From Parelaphostrongylus tenuis (taxonomy: Eukaryota; Nematoda; Chromadorea; Rhabditida; Metastrongylidae), in the NCBI GenBank assembly GCA_019055375.1, contig JAHQIW010004469.1, forward strand, positions 124,001-188,000: a stretch of 64,000 nucleotides of DNA, in the 5' to 3' direction. The notes beneath the pieces are model-generated. The model searched no databases. It was not told where the DNA came from and saw only the letters and a list, made by a program, of their open reading frames with translations. Each line of letters starts with the position of its first letter. Position 1 is the stretch's first letter. Of this stretch, positions 1 to 13,264 are shown in pieces. Made by a program: the position numbers and the translations under genes.

Positions 1-1180
1 TGATTGATAGCAGTAGAGTGTTGAGATAAGGAATCGAACCGGCACATCGCCTATCATCTCGTTTTTTATGTAATACAGTGCATCACCAGCCAGTGTTTCA
101 CACTATCGCACAATAGATGATAACCCTAAAAATCCATTCTGCCGTGTTGAAGCTGATCAATGATTACTAAGTCAACACTAATTCAGTACTACGCTGTGGT
201 TGGACGACACGTTATTATGGTGTGAACAAATATCTCACCTCATAGGAAACGTTTTTTGTTGTAATAAATTCCACGAAGAGCTATAAATCTTTTCGGATAG
301 AGCGCACTTTTTTTGCGCGAGGCGTTTTTTCTGTCACTTTTTACATCGGTGTAGGCTCACTGGGGATTCGCCGTTCACATTTGCAGTTTTGTTGTTTTTG
401 CTAAAAAATCCCCAGCTCATATTTATTACTGAAAACTCTTTTATAACGAATTCTTAATGACATATGATGTCAAATTTCCTTCAGAAATCAATTTTATTTG
501 TGTTTTACCAGGTTGTAATCAGAAATGCGGAGACTACAAGTATTTTCTTGAGTGCTCATTTCGCTGATATGTGAATCGCTCAGTTCTGCTGCCGAAGACT
601 CGTTATAAATGTTGAATTACAATTCGCTCTCACTTAACTAAATAACTGGTTTTCATTGATTGAGTCATTCATTTATGCGCATCAGTGAAGTCTCCTTTTG
701 TATTATTATTGCATGCCAGAACTGCCCAGCAACCTCCACTCTTTCGAAGGGACTGAAAAACATCTTCGATTCGTTTATGACTTTTGAAAAGAATCATAAC
801 CGTCGATTATGAGAGTATATGGCGATTGAGCAAGTTTTTTCCTCGAAGTTTCCTATCTGTTAATGGTGCAGTGCATTCGGGTAAAGATGTTGGACATGGC
901 CGACTTTACTGCAGCAAATAGTACTCTCGGGTACCACTGCTAGTGGATTCATAGCAGGTCTGCTACTATTGCTCAATGTGTATTACAGCTGAAGCCGCTT
1001 GTCTTTGTTGATTCGGACGGAAACTTGACTCTCTATCGGCCACACTAACACAAGCTCCACTCGTTGACAATTCGACACTAAAAACGCTCGACGTTGACGT
1101 GAAACTCTTTCACTAACCAGCATAGTTATCTGGACATCCAAAAAGAAACGTACACTGACTGTGGATTGACCAGTTCTTGA
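1..1180. other. No recognised feature
   Basis: AT-rich sequence. I found no coding-like frame, RNA gene or repeat here that I can name. Confidence 0.5.
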
Positions 1181-1181
1181 A

Positions 1182-1215
<34 letters not shown>

Positions 1216-1216
1216 T
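1181..1216. repeat. TA dinucleotide microsatellite
   Basis: An almost pure AT/TA tract of about 36 bp with one interruption near its right end. Confidence 0.9.
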
Positions 1217-2600
1217 TCGAAAACTGGGAATCAATTTAGTCTAAACAAAATTTGAAGGGTTTCTTCTCTCTACTGCTTTCGTGCCTGCATTAAATTTCTT
1301 CTCTTACGGATAAACTCCACTGTATATAATGCAATTATGTTATTTGCTTTTGTTTTGGTGATTAAAGTGCTGAAAGAAAGGAAAGTTTCGGTAACAACAG
1401 TAAATATTCCAGACATTTTTGTTGATAGAGAAGAGCTAATGTTACGTGTCTGACGTTGGGTTTTTCAACTGACGAGATCGTGTTTGATCACATAAATCTA
1501 TGCTTAGATTACATGCAGCTCCATATTTTCTCTTACCATATACATCTATGATAGCATAACGGACCTGAATGAAGACAACCAGAAGCATTTGAACATGACA
1601 AGGCTCAATTGAACAGCTGTCGTGTCTAGTGTACATTCACTTTTTGAGGCACTTATACGATGATCCGAATTGTCAACTATCTCGGACTACACGTAAAAGT
1701 TCTTCTCAAGTGCAAAAACTCATTTTAAATAGAAATCTCTACCGTTCACTAGGAAAAAGGCACATAGAGCGCAACTGTTGGCGAAATCTTGCACACACAT
1801 TTGGTTTTTGGTTCGTCCAGCACTTCTTGCTAACAGTCCGTCTTCGCCAACTGGGATAAAAATGACTTTGGAGATACAAATACTAATGCGACACGGAGAG
1901 GATCCCAAGTCATTCTGCTTGTTCATAAAAGTACCTCTACGATAGGAGAGTCGAGGTTATGGCGTACTCTTCAAAAGTTGATCAACGCCAAACGCTTCAA
2001 CTATTTTCTCACTTCTTTATTGCTTTTTTTTAGCGATAGTTGTTAAAAGTTTTGAATGTTGTAGTTAACAGCAGTAGTGTACAAGCGTTATTGGCTTTCA
2101 ATGCTCCGATTTTTGCTTGTCTGCTCTAATGGGTTCTACGCTGCGATTTGTTTGATATTTGGCTGTTTTTTACACCTGACTCAAATAAAACGTCTAGACA
2201 CGTGGTCATTATGAGGGAAATGGACATTCATGTAAGACTGGAGGAATGTTGAATATAAGTTCAAAACGATATGAGACAATTATGAAGCTCTTTTTGTTCA
2301 TCATCGATCTTAAAATAGAGATGCTTTGCGCGAAGAGTATGTGGCGAAATACCGAACAGTTTTTGATCCTTACAATTCTATGATGAGATCTGTTTGCAGC
2401 ACATGTAATGTTTTGCTAATATACTTTAAGACTTGTTAGTTTAAGGAGTTTGAAAATTTTATGGGAGTGCTTTGCTGCTTATAAATTTATAAGCGTAGGA
2501 TTATCCGTTAGACTTACTCAGGCTGAAGCATGTTAGGTTTCAGAATTGCAAAACTATTCATTCTTTGTGTTCTTGGCTTAGTCACTCCAACCAGAGTATT
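1217..2600. other. No recognised feature
   Basis: Low-GC sequence with only short chance frames. A short stretch near 1980-2000 (GATCAACGCCAAACGCTT) resembles the 3' tail of the SINE at 25381 and may be a small SINE scrap. Confidence 0.4.
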
Positions 2601-2733
2601 GTATATATATATATATATATATATATGTAGTATATATATGTGCATAAATATGTACGTACGTATCCATGTATATATGTACGCATATATGTATATATATGTA
2701 AATATACATATATATGCACGTATGTGAATGTAA

Positions 2734-2769
<36 letters not shown>

Positions 2770-2850
2770 TATACGTATGTATACATATTATGTATCCATA
2801 TTATGTATATATATATATATATGTTTGTACATATATGTATATGTATAATA
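2601..2850. repeat. Compound TA/TATATGTACG microsatellite
   Basis: About 250 bp of alternating purine-pyrimidine sequence: two long TA runs (about 2601-2626 and 2737-2766), a third near 2807-2822, and TATG/TACG variants between them. The short Tyr/Ile-rich frames it produces on both strands are repeat translation, not genes. Confidence 0.9.
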
Positions 2851-4312
2851 AGGCATAAGAAGAATGAAGCTCTCGACGTTGATCAGTTTCTGTGGAATAC
2901 TCCATGCATTCGACTTCATTGGGATGCACACTTTGCTTGTATGTGGACCTACGATAGTTTATCAATGTATCAGATCAGTGCTTCAATCCTCCCAGGCAAG
3001 TCTGATGCCATTGTGCAGATTTTGCAAGTATGGAAGATTTGGTGAAGGCGAGACGCGAGGCAGAACCAATGACCATGAATAGATTATAAAGCGCCTCAAA
3101 TCACTGCGCTATTCGCACCTTCATATTCATACGAGGCATAAATTCGTCTTCAAGTAGGCAACTCAATAAAGCGTGTAAAATTGACGTCGCTATGTCATGT
3201 ACCTTTTTTTCTGTGAGAAATCATCTCGTGATGTCTTCTTAGCTGAGTAATGAGAAAACCGATTTATAGCTTCGTGATTGACTTCATTACCCGTAGTTCG
3301 ATTCTTTAGAAGCGGCTTTCTCGATTTTGCGGCAGTTTGGGTTTTTTCTTGAGTGTTAAAATGTAAAACAGTCAAAACCCCGTAATTTCTGGCCATTGTC
3401 TGCAGTCTGATTTCTATTCTTTTCGAAAATACTCCAACAAATTTTGCAAGGCTATGGCTTGTTTTGAGCCGATAGGCCTAGTGCTATATAAGCGCGTATC
3501 TCGTCCTATTGGGACGTTTATTTCGTTTTGAGCGGGTCTGTAAAAGAGTGGTCGATAGCGGAGGTACAAATTCTATAGTCTGTAAACATTACATTCAATA
3601 TTCTTTGTGGTCATTAATGAAACAGCTTGGAAAATATATGCACTGCAATGATCACATAGAGTGCTTAGCCGTTTAATAAATATAATAGTACATCTTAGAT
3701 CATGAATTCTTGCAGATGCGTTTTAGCGGCCTACAAAATGTCTCCGTTTTCAAGAACTTTTTCTGTAATCTATGGATTACACAAGGTTTAGCTGTAGACA
3801 CTTTTCCTGCCGGAATCAGTGAGTAATAGGCAGAGACTGCGGTATCTTTAGTTGAGCGTAAAGCTATCCTCTCCATCATTTAGAACCATCGATTGCTTTG
3901 TCGTTAACAGTCAGGATAGATCATGCTTACTGTTTAAGATAACGGGTGGATACTTACATATATATCCATAACGTGTGAAGCACAGTGACTAAAGGTACCC
4001 TTTGTTCATGTTGTTATTGGCCTGACCTCATACTTCACTTGAGAAGAGCGCCATCCCTCCGTAATCAACAGTCTGTCACTAGACTTGTCCGTGAGAATGA
4101 ATTTAATGGCTAGATACACTTTACAAACCGATCATTACTTGACCTCGGCGTGAGCAACCAATATATTTTTTGGAGATTCTTCACCTTATATGACGGTGGC
4201 AACAAATGGGCAGTACCGAGTAAGGATTCGTTCGAGCGGTAATCCACTGAAGAAGATTCGACTCGACACGATTACAGAGATTCACCGTGAGGACGAACAA
4301 CTGTGGATCGTT
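2851..4312. other. No recognised feature
   Basis: No coding exon, RNA or transposon end was recognised. A 72-codon frame at 2864-3082 has no domain or splice context that would support it. Confidence 0.4.
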
Positions 4313-4345
4313 AGCTCTGAAGAAGACAAGACGATGAAACGTTAG
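4313..4345 (+). ncRNA. Hammerhead-like motif, diverged PLE-end type
   Basis: The order is AGCT, CTGAAGA, a 12-nt spacer, GAAAC, GTTAG. That is the arrangement of the hammerhead-like motifs found at PLE ends elsewhere in the window (50745, 49228). Stem II of this copy pairs poorly, so it is probably a decayed solo PLE end. No PLE protein was recognised next to it. Confidence 0.35.
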
Positions 4346-5149
4346 TAATTTGATGCTTAGGAACAAATCTGTATCGAACCTTTCACGAAGTGCGTATCAC
4401 ATTCACGACGACATGATTTCTATGGCCAGTCATAGTTAGGCCACTGTAACCCATGTTTCTATAGGCGTCAGTCTCTTTACTCTGGTCTACTTTGGTGCGT
4501 AGAAGTTTTTTTTTCATACTTCGTGTACTCACTTGGCAGCTTAGATAGCACGAAGATTAAATTGGGAGCTCGTTCAACGAGGCGTTCGATTGGAGCTTGA
4601 TATCTGTGTTTACTCGTTTTAGTATATATGTCTTAGGGATCAAAAAATGTGAGGTCCGGTGGGTTTCTTGAGACAACTGTTCTATTGCTGAATTCGCAAT
4701 CAGAAAGGAAAGTAGGGAAAATGAATTTATAGATCAGAAAAGGGGCCGATTGTTTGGCGCACTCAAAGGATTTTAGATGGTCTCATACGTTATAGTGTAT
4801 ACTTTGCACGTTTGAGGAACCATAAATTCCGATATTTCATTTTCGGCAAGAGACTCCTGCTATTGACGAGGTTGTGGCCTATGAAGGGATGCAGACATGT
4901 TTCTAATTCCATCACTGAACACGCATGCAATGTGCGGCATCATTTTTGACAACAATTTCGTTGTTTTCCAATTTTCAGTCGCAGTAATGGCTTCTGGGTA
5001 TTGTTGGGAATGAGAGGTTATCAAAACTATGGAGTTGTCTCGTATTTTCTTTCGCACTTCAGCACATTTGATTTTGTTATTTATTTGACGAAATCAATCA
5101 ATCAACAATGTTAGTAACCACTTGCTGGCCAAAGATTAGATACCTTTTC
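4346..5149. other. No recognised feature
   Basis: I see no coding frame, repeat or RNA in this stretch. Confidence 0.4.
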
Positions 5150-5600
5150 TCCGAGAAAGAATGAGGCTAGCAATGGAAGAAGTCGTTGAAGTCACTTTTG
5201 CTGATTCTAGTCTTTAATTTTCTCTCCCATAGATGCTGTTTTAGAGCGCAGAACAGATGTCAGTTTGATGGAGATATATCATGACTATACAGTGAATGTG
5301 GTAGCGTGGTCCAGCCCAGTTTCTGCAAAATGTGGCTAGTCGAGTTTGCAATCTGAGGTCGAACGTCATCCTGAAAAAGGACGAGGTTGGGTCTTTCAGA
5401 CGTTTTCCTCGCCTTGCTGCCGCCAACTTCCACAGTTGTTCTCCGTAGACATCGACACTTACTGGCTGCTGTTGTCGGGCAGTTTACAAACAGTATGCCC
5501 TGCCAATCCTACCACCAACGACCTGGAGCATAATCCTCCGAATATGGAACGTGGCCCTTGCTGAGCTGACGGGTCTTTGCCGTGAGGCAACTATAGGCAT
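5150..5600 (-). mobile_element. Mariner-family transposase remnant (catalytic and C-terminal part)
   Basis: Minus-strand translation of about 5150-5420 gives a degraded mariner transposase signature: a segment like LFQDDVRPQIANSTSHILQK followed by LGWTTLPHSLYSHDISPSN, matching the family's D-N-A-R-P-H block and its Y-S-P-D-[L/I]-[A/S]-P-S block. About 100 residues upstream of it, a WWDWQGILF-like stretch in another frame matches the W-W-D block. In-frame stops and frameshifts make it inactive, and I saw no terminal inverted repeats, so the copy is truncated. Mariner elements are cut-and-paste DNA transposons with a D,D34D catalytic triad. Confidence 0.72.
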
Positions 5601-6952
5601 GGCGTGTGTTGTTCTTGCAGCAGATCCAGGATTCTTGTCCATCAGTGATGAACATGTTGGGAAAGTACTAGTGTGGTGGCAGCAAAAGACTTTCTCAAAT
5701 GGTGTTGCGTGCAGCGCAGTCGTGGTCGGTCAGTGCATGCTCACGTGCTCATCGTGACATCATTGGATAAAAGCTGCTAGGACATTCTCCAACATACTAC
5801 AACCTTTTGGCGATAACCTGATTCAAAATTGGGAAAAAATTGAATAAAATAATAATTCAGAAGAAATTATAGAACAACTCAAGAAAAGGTGACCAGCGTT
5901 TACTGAACGAGTTTTTTCTTCTCACACACCAGTTGTAAATGTACTCAAAACATAAGCGTGTGTGTAGAAGAACATAGAAAACACACAAGATATAGGACGA
6001 GCGCAGAAGTTGTCTTAAAACCCAGATTACCTAGTTACATTACGAAAATTTGGTACACCTTCCAAATTGTGGCCGATGTCACCTTCACAAGTGTTATAGC
6101 TATTGAGCAAAGGATTAGGCGTCGTCTCATGAGCACGTTATGAGAAATTAGCCGTTGTCTATATGTGATAGCATAGTGGAATGCCTGCAGCATCCCTCTG
6201 GATCCTTCAATGCCAATTGCTTCGTTCTTTCCTCTTCCATCCGTAAAGCGATCGAGCAAAATGTTTTTTATAGGTCTACTAAGTTTTCAACCCTCAGAAG
6301 CTTTGTTTACCGACAAATTATGGAACTACAGAATGTGGTATATATTCCATTGTTTGATGTACATAAATTTGATTTTTCAATATAATCTCTTTTCAGTTTC
6401 GTTTCATATTGCTATGATGAGTCATAGTTGTTATGTATGATGGAATTGGTCCTGAGAATTTACTCTCACATCTTTTGAAATCAGTCACAAAAGGCTAGAG
6501 AAAATCTCGATTTGAAACTCCGTCAGAAAGTTTTATTTTTGTTCCCCTACATACAAAAAATTAAGTTGTGAAAATCTTGTGGGAAAGAATATAAAGAATG
6601 AGTAGACTATGAGAAACGCAAATCCTCTAGTAAAATTTATAGTGAAATCAAACTGCAGTTGAAAATCACAAAAAATCAGGTGGATTCAAACTTTTCTGTG
6701 ACATTCTGAAAGGTACGAATCATTCTCAGTCCATAGTATGTGGCAAAATCCACTTTTCCGAGTACTCTTTCACGAAAAGTCACTAATGATCGCAAATCTA
6801 TAACAATGTTCTAGTAGCCGAAATATTCAAGAAAGAATCAGACTTGGTGTACTTGACGTAAGATATTAGCTTTCCTTCATGTCATTATCTTGACTTCGTT
6901 TGTAGCTGCTGTGTCTATCATGCTGATTCTTTTAGCCTTTTTTCGTAGTGTT
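5601..6952. other. No recognised feature
   Basis: Weak mariner-like similarity may continue a little past 5600 on the minus strand. Otherwise only short chance frames are present. Confidence 0.35.
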
Positions 6953-8197
6953 CTATTATGACGGCGCCTTTTGAAACCTCCGGTAAAAACGTATTTTTCG
7001 CGTTTGCAAAACGTTTCTGTAGTTTATCGATAGCTCAAATCAAGTGAATTTCAATGACATGAATAATTTTTCATATAACTCATTTTTGGCGCCGTACCAG
7101 TCAAAATAATTGTTTTTCATTCGAGGATTTCTCATTGGATAGAAGTTTTGTTATAATGAACTTTTATTCGTTAAATAGAGAAAATCTTTTCGACTATAAT
7201 GATCTATTTGGCTGTTGAAAGGACTTCTTCGAGCATTGTAACGACCGAAAGAATATTGGGTTTCACATTCAGTGAGCATTTCTAATGGGCTAGGGTGTGT
7301 GTACAGCTGTAATACCAATCCGGTGCATAAATTTATGTGGATTTTTTGAAGAAATTCAGAGATCTCTCCGACGCTCCGAATTTCTTCTACATGTCCCTGT
7401 GCTTTTTAGAAAAAAAAAGATTTGTCGAAAATAATTTATCGTGTTTCAAAGATTGACAAACTCACAGTAAAATATAGATCAGTGTTTAGGAGGCCAGAAA
7501 ACTTTGATCGCATCCAGACCTGGCAATGCGTGCTGACCAGGTGCCGTCGCTGCATTGCGCGCTCTAACATATTACAGCTCACTAAGAAGTCCTTTCGAAA
7601 AAACCAAATATATCGCTGGAATTAGCTGAATTCAGACTATCGTTTGGTTTTCGAAAATCTGAGGGAAATGCTATCCCCGATGAAAGACGCGTTGAAACGC
7701 CTCAAGTGTGAACATACTTTTATTTGGCTATTGTAAAACTGAAAGGTTTGCTTCAGAATCTATTATATCGCTAGAATTGTCTAGATTTGAGCTATTGATT
7801 AAGCTAAGAAGCAACTTGGAGAAAAGTGATAAACACCCTTGTTTCTGAAGGGGTCCGGAAAACAGCGTTATTTCAAATGTGTGAAACCCACTCTTCTTGT
7901 GCGAATTGCAGAGCCTTAGGAAGTTCTTTCTGAAGAGCAAACACATTTTCTTAATCAAAAAGATTTGCTCTATCTAGTAGTTAGAATTTTGTTATTAAGA
8001 TAATTTTATCAGGCGAGAAATCTTCAGATGCGAAACAAAATCTCATTTTGAGTGTTACGGCGTTAAAACAAGCAATATGAGAAATAAAATATACCTATAA
8101 ATTCACTTGATTTAAGCTATCAGACAATCATACATTCGTCAGATAACAGCAAAGAATACGCTTTTACCGAAGGCCTCCGGTGGCGCCGCCATAATAG
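6953..8197. mobile_element. Nonautonomous DNA transposon with long TIRs (family A, copy 1)
   Basis: The left end begins CTATTATGACGGCGCC and the right end finishes GGCGCCGCCATAATAG. The two ends are inverted copies of each other over more than 200 bp, sharing internal blocks such as TAGCTCAAATCAAGTGAATT and CGCCGTA. The interior has no transposase that I recognise. The same ends and interior (for example the GGTGCCGTCGCTGCATTGCG block near 7541) recur in opposite orientation at 41279-43000, which establishes a dispersed family. The superfamily is undetermined. Confidence 0.8.
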
Positions 8198-11014
8198 ATC
8201 AGTACCGCCTTTTTATAGTGAATTCAACATAGTCTTTTGTTCTCCTTATAAACAACTGGTCCAAAGTTTTGCTTCGTCGTAGTCGAAGTTTCAGCGATTT
8301 AATATCACTTTACTGGGGGGGATTTTGAATTATCTTCGCCCGCCATTGACTTGAACGAGAATGACATATCGGACAAGGTTTCAAGAATTAAAAAAGAGGT
8401 GCCAATAAAAACGCCTTTGAAAAAGACGATATAGTAGGAAATTTGCAGGGTTTCTCGTGACGCGATTGATTTGCGCTCAGGTAGGCAACAGGGTTTTATT
8501 TGTTGAAGTCTCTGAAGGGTTTTTAATAACGGGGTTTTCTCCTGTGGCTAATTGTCCTATGATCTCACAGCTTGTTTGAGCATCAGATAACTTTAAATAA
8601 CGGGAGTCGATAGATTAGCTATTTTGTTAAAGGTCATAGTTATGATTTTCTGAATGTCTGCACATTTAAAGTATTCTGGGGATATGAATATTGATTATGG
8701 AGTGCTAAATAAGCTTCCAAAGCAATTGACTGAATTGAATCATACTCTTCCAGAGTCATTGTATATTTTCACCTTACATGTCTATGAGTTTGGAATTGAT
8801 ACCAGCGTCTGTTTATACGATGACTGAAGCGATTCAGGTTTCATAATTGGATTTTTCTCTCATAACCTAACTCAGTGTTTTCTTTTGGACTATTCTTTCA
8901 AACTAATGAATTACGATGGTGAAAAGTTAATTATGAAAATTGAAAGAAGAAATCACACACTACAGGACGTCTATCTCGTTCGTAGGGTCATTTTTACCAT
9001 AGGATCGAAAGACTTCAATGTGCGATAAAAACTGAAAGGCTTCAAGTTTTAGAATATGAAATTCATAAGCTCTTGTGAATTGATAAGTAAGTATAAGTTA
9101 GCTTTTGATTTCGGGGTTTCAAAAATCCTTTATCGTTTAGGAAACTCAGAAGTTAGCGCTCCTAAATTGGCTAAAGTATCATGCTCTGATATTATGTCCT
9201 CTGTTCAACTCAAAATTTGAAACCACAGTTTGAAAATAAGGCAGTCGCGTAAAATCTTTTTGTCATAATCAAAACTTACTATTAGTTTTGTAATGGAGAT
9301 GTTCCTGTTATATCAGAGGTGAAGCAAAGACAGTCTACATCACCTCTCTTTCTGAATCGACTTACCATCTGTAAATTCTTCGTTTTTTCTCTCGCCGGGC
9401 AAAGTAATTCAGTGGTTCGTTTTGACTTGAAAGATGCGAAAAGCATGCGGCTTCTAGTGATTCATCATCTAGTTCGAGTAACGACTTGGTGAGTAATCCT
9501 GTTGAGTGGTTGGCACCTATTTGTAGCCAGTTGCAGACACTTTTTTCTACAACAGTTGTATTTCACTTCCTGGTCTTTACTGTTGTTTAGCTCAATTCAT
9601 TCTGTCATTTGTGAGAAACAGGATCTTTATTACATCTTCCCTCACTGTTTATTTGTTACGTTGCTCACATTCGTTCTGCTGGTGTAATGTCTGGGAACGG
9701 GGAACGCAATAGTTAGAAGTGCTCTGGAATGCTCAGATGATTACCGTTTCAATCTCAGTTTCCGTATCAGTAAGTCTCTATTAAATCTCTCTAGAGGTAC
9801 AGATTGATTCCAGATTTGTCTTCTTTTAAAGTTGAAAATATTTGAATACATCGGTAGGCAACCGCTAGTCATTGCATAGATGTACAAGTAGTTTTGCGAT
9901 GCCGCGAGTAAAATCAAAGAATTCCTCAAAAAATGATTAACATTGAGTGCTGAGTACTTCTATGTCATTATGAAGTATGTTAGGTGTACACTAGGACAAA
10001 AAAATTTGCCGGAAAAATATTTCTGAATTTTTTTCGCTCACTTCACAACTTTCTCACTGCCTTCATAAGCTCTCCAGATCGTCCACTTTCGTGTTTGTCA
10101 TGGAATTAATCCGATAAGTTTGAATAAGATAACATGTGAAGATCTATTTTTCATGGAAAACGGTGTTGTCAAGGTTATGAGTAGACCTACGATGGGAAAC
10201 ATTTTATTGAGATAACAAGTGTATCGAATTTTAGGGACCCTCGTTCAGAATGTGCTCTATTACGTAGCCAGTGTTACATAAGATTGAATTAGAACATTTT
10301 TTAGATCTCTGATGACTTTTATATGTATCAAGGGTATGCATTTCATCTGTAAATTTAATTTCATATTAGTTTTTTTTAGTAAAATAGGCGATAAATTGAT
10401 TCATTGTTTAATTGAGAAGGAGGTTCTAAACGATTCAGAATTCATCCAAATTAAGCTATTAACTCACATCAAAAAGCGACATGAACAGTTCTTTGTTTCT
10501 GCTCACTTCTTTGGCGACTTTGTGTTCTTCATGGTGTTAGTCAGCGTGGAAAAACTGCAAGGTTGAAAATTTACTATTTCTTTTACGAGCAACAACTTCA
10601 TAATTGCAAAATTCGCATTGTCGGACCATTGATGCTATCAGTGCCATCAAATGTTTACATCTAGGAAATGAATGATTAGATACGTTTTGCAGTTTTCACC
10701 GGTTCAGGTGTTCGTGCCAGGAGCCTACGTAGTCGAGTTTGAGTGTTTTTACCAACATATTTACAACGGTGCAGGTTTCCAGATGTTTGCTGATAGCCGC
10801 CCATCGACGGCTCAGAATGCTTGTAGAGACGAAAGCTTGAAGGAAAGTTGATAAAGCGCTTTAGGAATATTGCTTTTTGAGGTGTTGGGACAGTTTTAGA
10901 TCTGTTTAAAATGAAATTCTTGAAGAAAAACTAGAGGTAAACATGCGATTTCATACTTTGTCACAACCGCGTCATCCATCAAAATTAATGATACATTGGG
11001 ATATTCTGTTGGGA
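8198..11014. other. No recognised feature
   Basis: About 2.8 kb of AT-rich sequence. The 84-codon frame at 10312-10566 has no recognisable domain and no splice context. Confidence 0.4.
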
Positions 11015-11927
11015 TGGTGCAAAAGTAACGACGGTTTGTAAATTGTTGGAATTTGTCTTCTGATGTCATTATAAATTCGTGATTAAGTATAGCCATATTG
11101 ATTTTATCTTCAAGTTCTTACGATCTACGTTTCGTTCCCAATGACATTATACGTGCTGTTGATCACATTTATTGTGATCTATGGAAACGATGTTTGCTAG
11201 TGCAAAAGTAATGGCGGTTTCAAACCGTCTCTTCGAATTAGGTCGTAGAGTTGCAGGGACTGCTCGCAAGATCAGCAAGGCATCTAGCCCTGAAACTGGT
11301 AACGAACCCAATGTGTAGCGGTGGTTCAAGAAATTTTGTGAAGGAGACGAGAGCCTTGAAGAATAGGGACCGTAGTGAATGGCCAAGGAGAGTTGACAAT
11401 GACCAGCTGAGAGCAATTATCGAAGCTGATCCCCTTAAGACTTCACAAGATGGTGAAGAAAAATTCAGCGCCGATCAGTCTGCATTCGTACGCCATTTGA
11501 AACGAATTGGAAAGGTGAAAAAAGTCGGTGCAAAATTAATGGCGGTCTAATTACAGCCGGCCGGCAGCCACACGTTAGACAACGAACGTTTTAAAGCTGC
11601 ACGAATAGTGCTACGCAGTTTTGCTTCATGCTCCATATTCACCGGACCTCACGTCCACCGACCACCACTTCTTCAAGTATCTCAATAACTTCTTTCAGGA
11701 AAAACGACCAGCTAACAGGATGCAAAAAATGTTTTCCAAAAGTTTGTTAGGTATCCGAGACACCGATTTTTTATGCTACAGAAATCCAAAAACTTAATTC
11801 TCGTTGGCAAATATGTGCTGATTATAGTAGCCCCTATTCTCTTCAATAAAATTGTGTTTAAGCCTGATTATAACGATGTTCGAATCCACGTTCTGGAACC
11901 ACCATTACTTCTGCACCAACCTAAAAT
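11015..11927 (+). mobile_element. Mariner element, internally deleted, with TIRs
   Basis: A terminal repeat of the type GGTGCAAAAGTAAnnrCGGT occurs in forward orientation at about 11017, 11199 and 11524, and in inverse orientation at about 11898-11922 (ACCATTACTTCTGCACCAAC). Between them are plus-strand mariner transposase pieces: a WFKKFCEGDESLEE-like stretch, then VDNDQLRAIIEADPLKT and FVRHLKRIGKVKK at about 11390-11525 (paired-type helix-turn-helix region). A C-terminal part follows at about 11640-11830 (TSTDHHFFKYLNNF and a DTDFLCYR-like end). The catalytic centre is missing and stops are present, so it is dead. The three forward terminal repeats suggest rearrangement or nested insertion. 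Hookworms carry mariners of this general type. Confidence 0.8.
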
Positions 11928-12239
11928 ATTCTCCTAGCTGACGAAATCTCTTTTGACGCTTCCCGACTCCACAGTCGTAACAAAAAAGAAGACTTGTGAT
12001 CTGCAGGTAACCGACATCTTATCTTTATTCAGTGAAAAAAAATCCCGACTGTTCAATATTTTGATGTTTGGGGAACAAGCTTTATCGGAGAAAAATGAGA
12101 AAACTTATGGGCACCATAAGCATCAAGTGCAATTCACTTGAAGATTAGGTATTAAATTGAAAGATGCTAATTAATCTCGATCACACGTGAATTCAAGTCA
12201 ACTAATATGTGATAATATGATGTTTTGAGCCTTCTATGA
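11928..12239. other. No recognised feature
   Basis: Only a chance 62-codon frame is present. Confidence 0.4.
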
Positions 12240-12700
12240 AGTCTTGTATGGCACATTACACTGTTAGACGGGCCTGTCTCTTCTTTCCAAGCTCATCAGT
12301 AGTACAATGCCTTTTGGCTCAGTCGATCCCAAGGAAACATGCCCTGCTTATAGAGAAATTGACACCGAATAACAAATCACTCTATGTCAGGTGATAAAAT
12401 TTCCTGCCATTACACTGTTCGGCCATATCACCAACAATCGAGCTTGTGACTGGTGAAAATGAAGCATACTTCTTCATTTGATTGCTTTTATAGACCTCTT
12501 TCGAAAACAATAATAATCTGATAATATACTAACATGTTTTGCGCTGGTCAGGTAAATCGCTCAGAATGTGTTGCAATCGACTTAGTTTGTTTATCCAATT
12601 CCGTAGTTATGACACTCCTTTTTTTTATAGCTCTCCGTCAACTAGCACTTTCACAAGTGCTGATCGATTGTTGGTGATACGGCTAAACAGTGACAGCGAG
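12240..12700. repeat. Fold-back repeat (same family as the window's right end)
   Basis: Two arms, 12412-12450 (ATTACACTGTTCGGCCATAT then CACCAACAATCG) and about 12664-12700, are inverted copies of each other. The flank at 12240-12375, including a CTCATCAGTAG-type block and GACACCGAATA, resembles 63660-63820. No protein was recognised, so this is a nonautonomous inverted-repeat element. Confidence 0.6.
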
Positions 12701-13264
12701 TTTATAACGTGAACGACGTAATACTGAGTATATCCTGGGGATTTGCAGAGCATTATCATCGCTTATTGTCTACGATGTTTTCTTGTTCTTGGCTTCCAAG
12801 ATTTCTGACTTTACAAGATCTTTTACAAGGTACAAGACTTTTACAAGTACAAGACAAGATTTCTGACAGAGGCACTTTGATGGGGTTAAGATCTGTTTGA
12901 ACTTTGTAATGGGCGGGAGCATATGCATAATCTGTCGTTGCTACAAGCTAGCAAGTAACACTTTTTCATTTAATGAGCGATTTCAGCGGGGAATTCGTTA
13001 TTAACTTGGTATAGTAAAGCAAAATTACCTTGGCTTATACGGTAACGAAGGACTTCCAAATTAACACTTTAGCAGAGTTACTAACAACTGAGAAAATTGC
13101 TAATTGAGGCGTAGCATATCTTTTTACGCAGTGAGTTTGTTCCGTGGTTTTTCATCTCTATCGACTGGGAAACGCCATAAACTATGAAAAGTTATGATTT
13201 TCCGACGAGTACATGAAAGATTTTACTTTTTCGTAGTTCTTTGTTTTTTGATTCTTTTCTTCCA
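12701..13264. other. No recognised feature
   Basis: A local direct repeat of ACAAGATCTTTTACAAGGTA-type units lies near 12818-12860. Nothing else was identified. Confidence 0.4.

Noticed and set aside
2514..3045. Tyr/Ile-rich frames on both strands near 2.5-3.0 kb
   Set aside because: They arise from the TA/TATG microsatellite.
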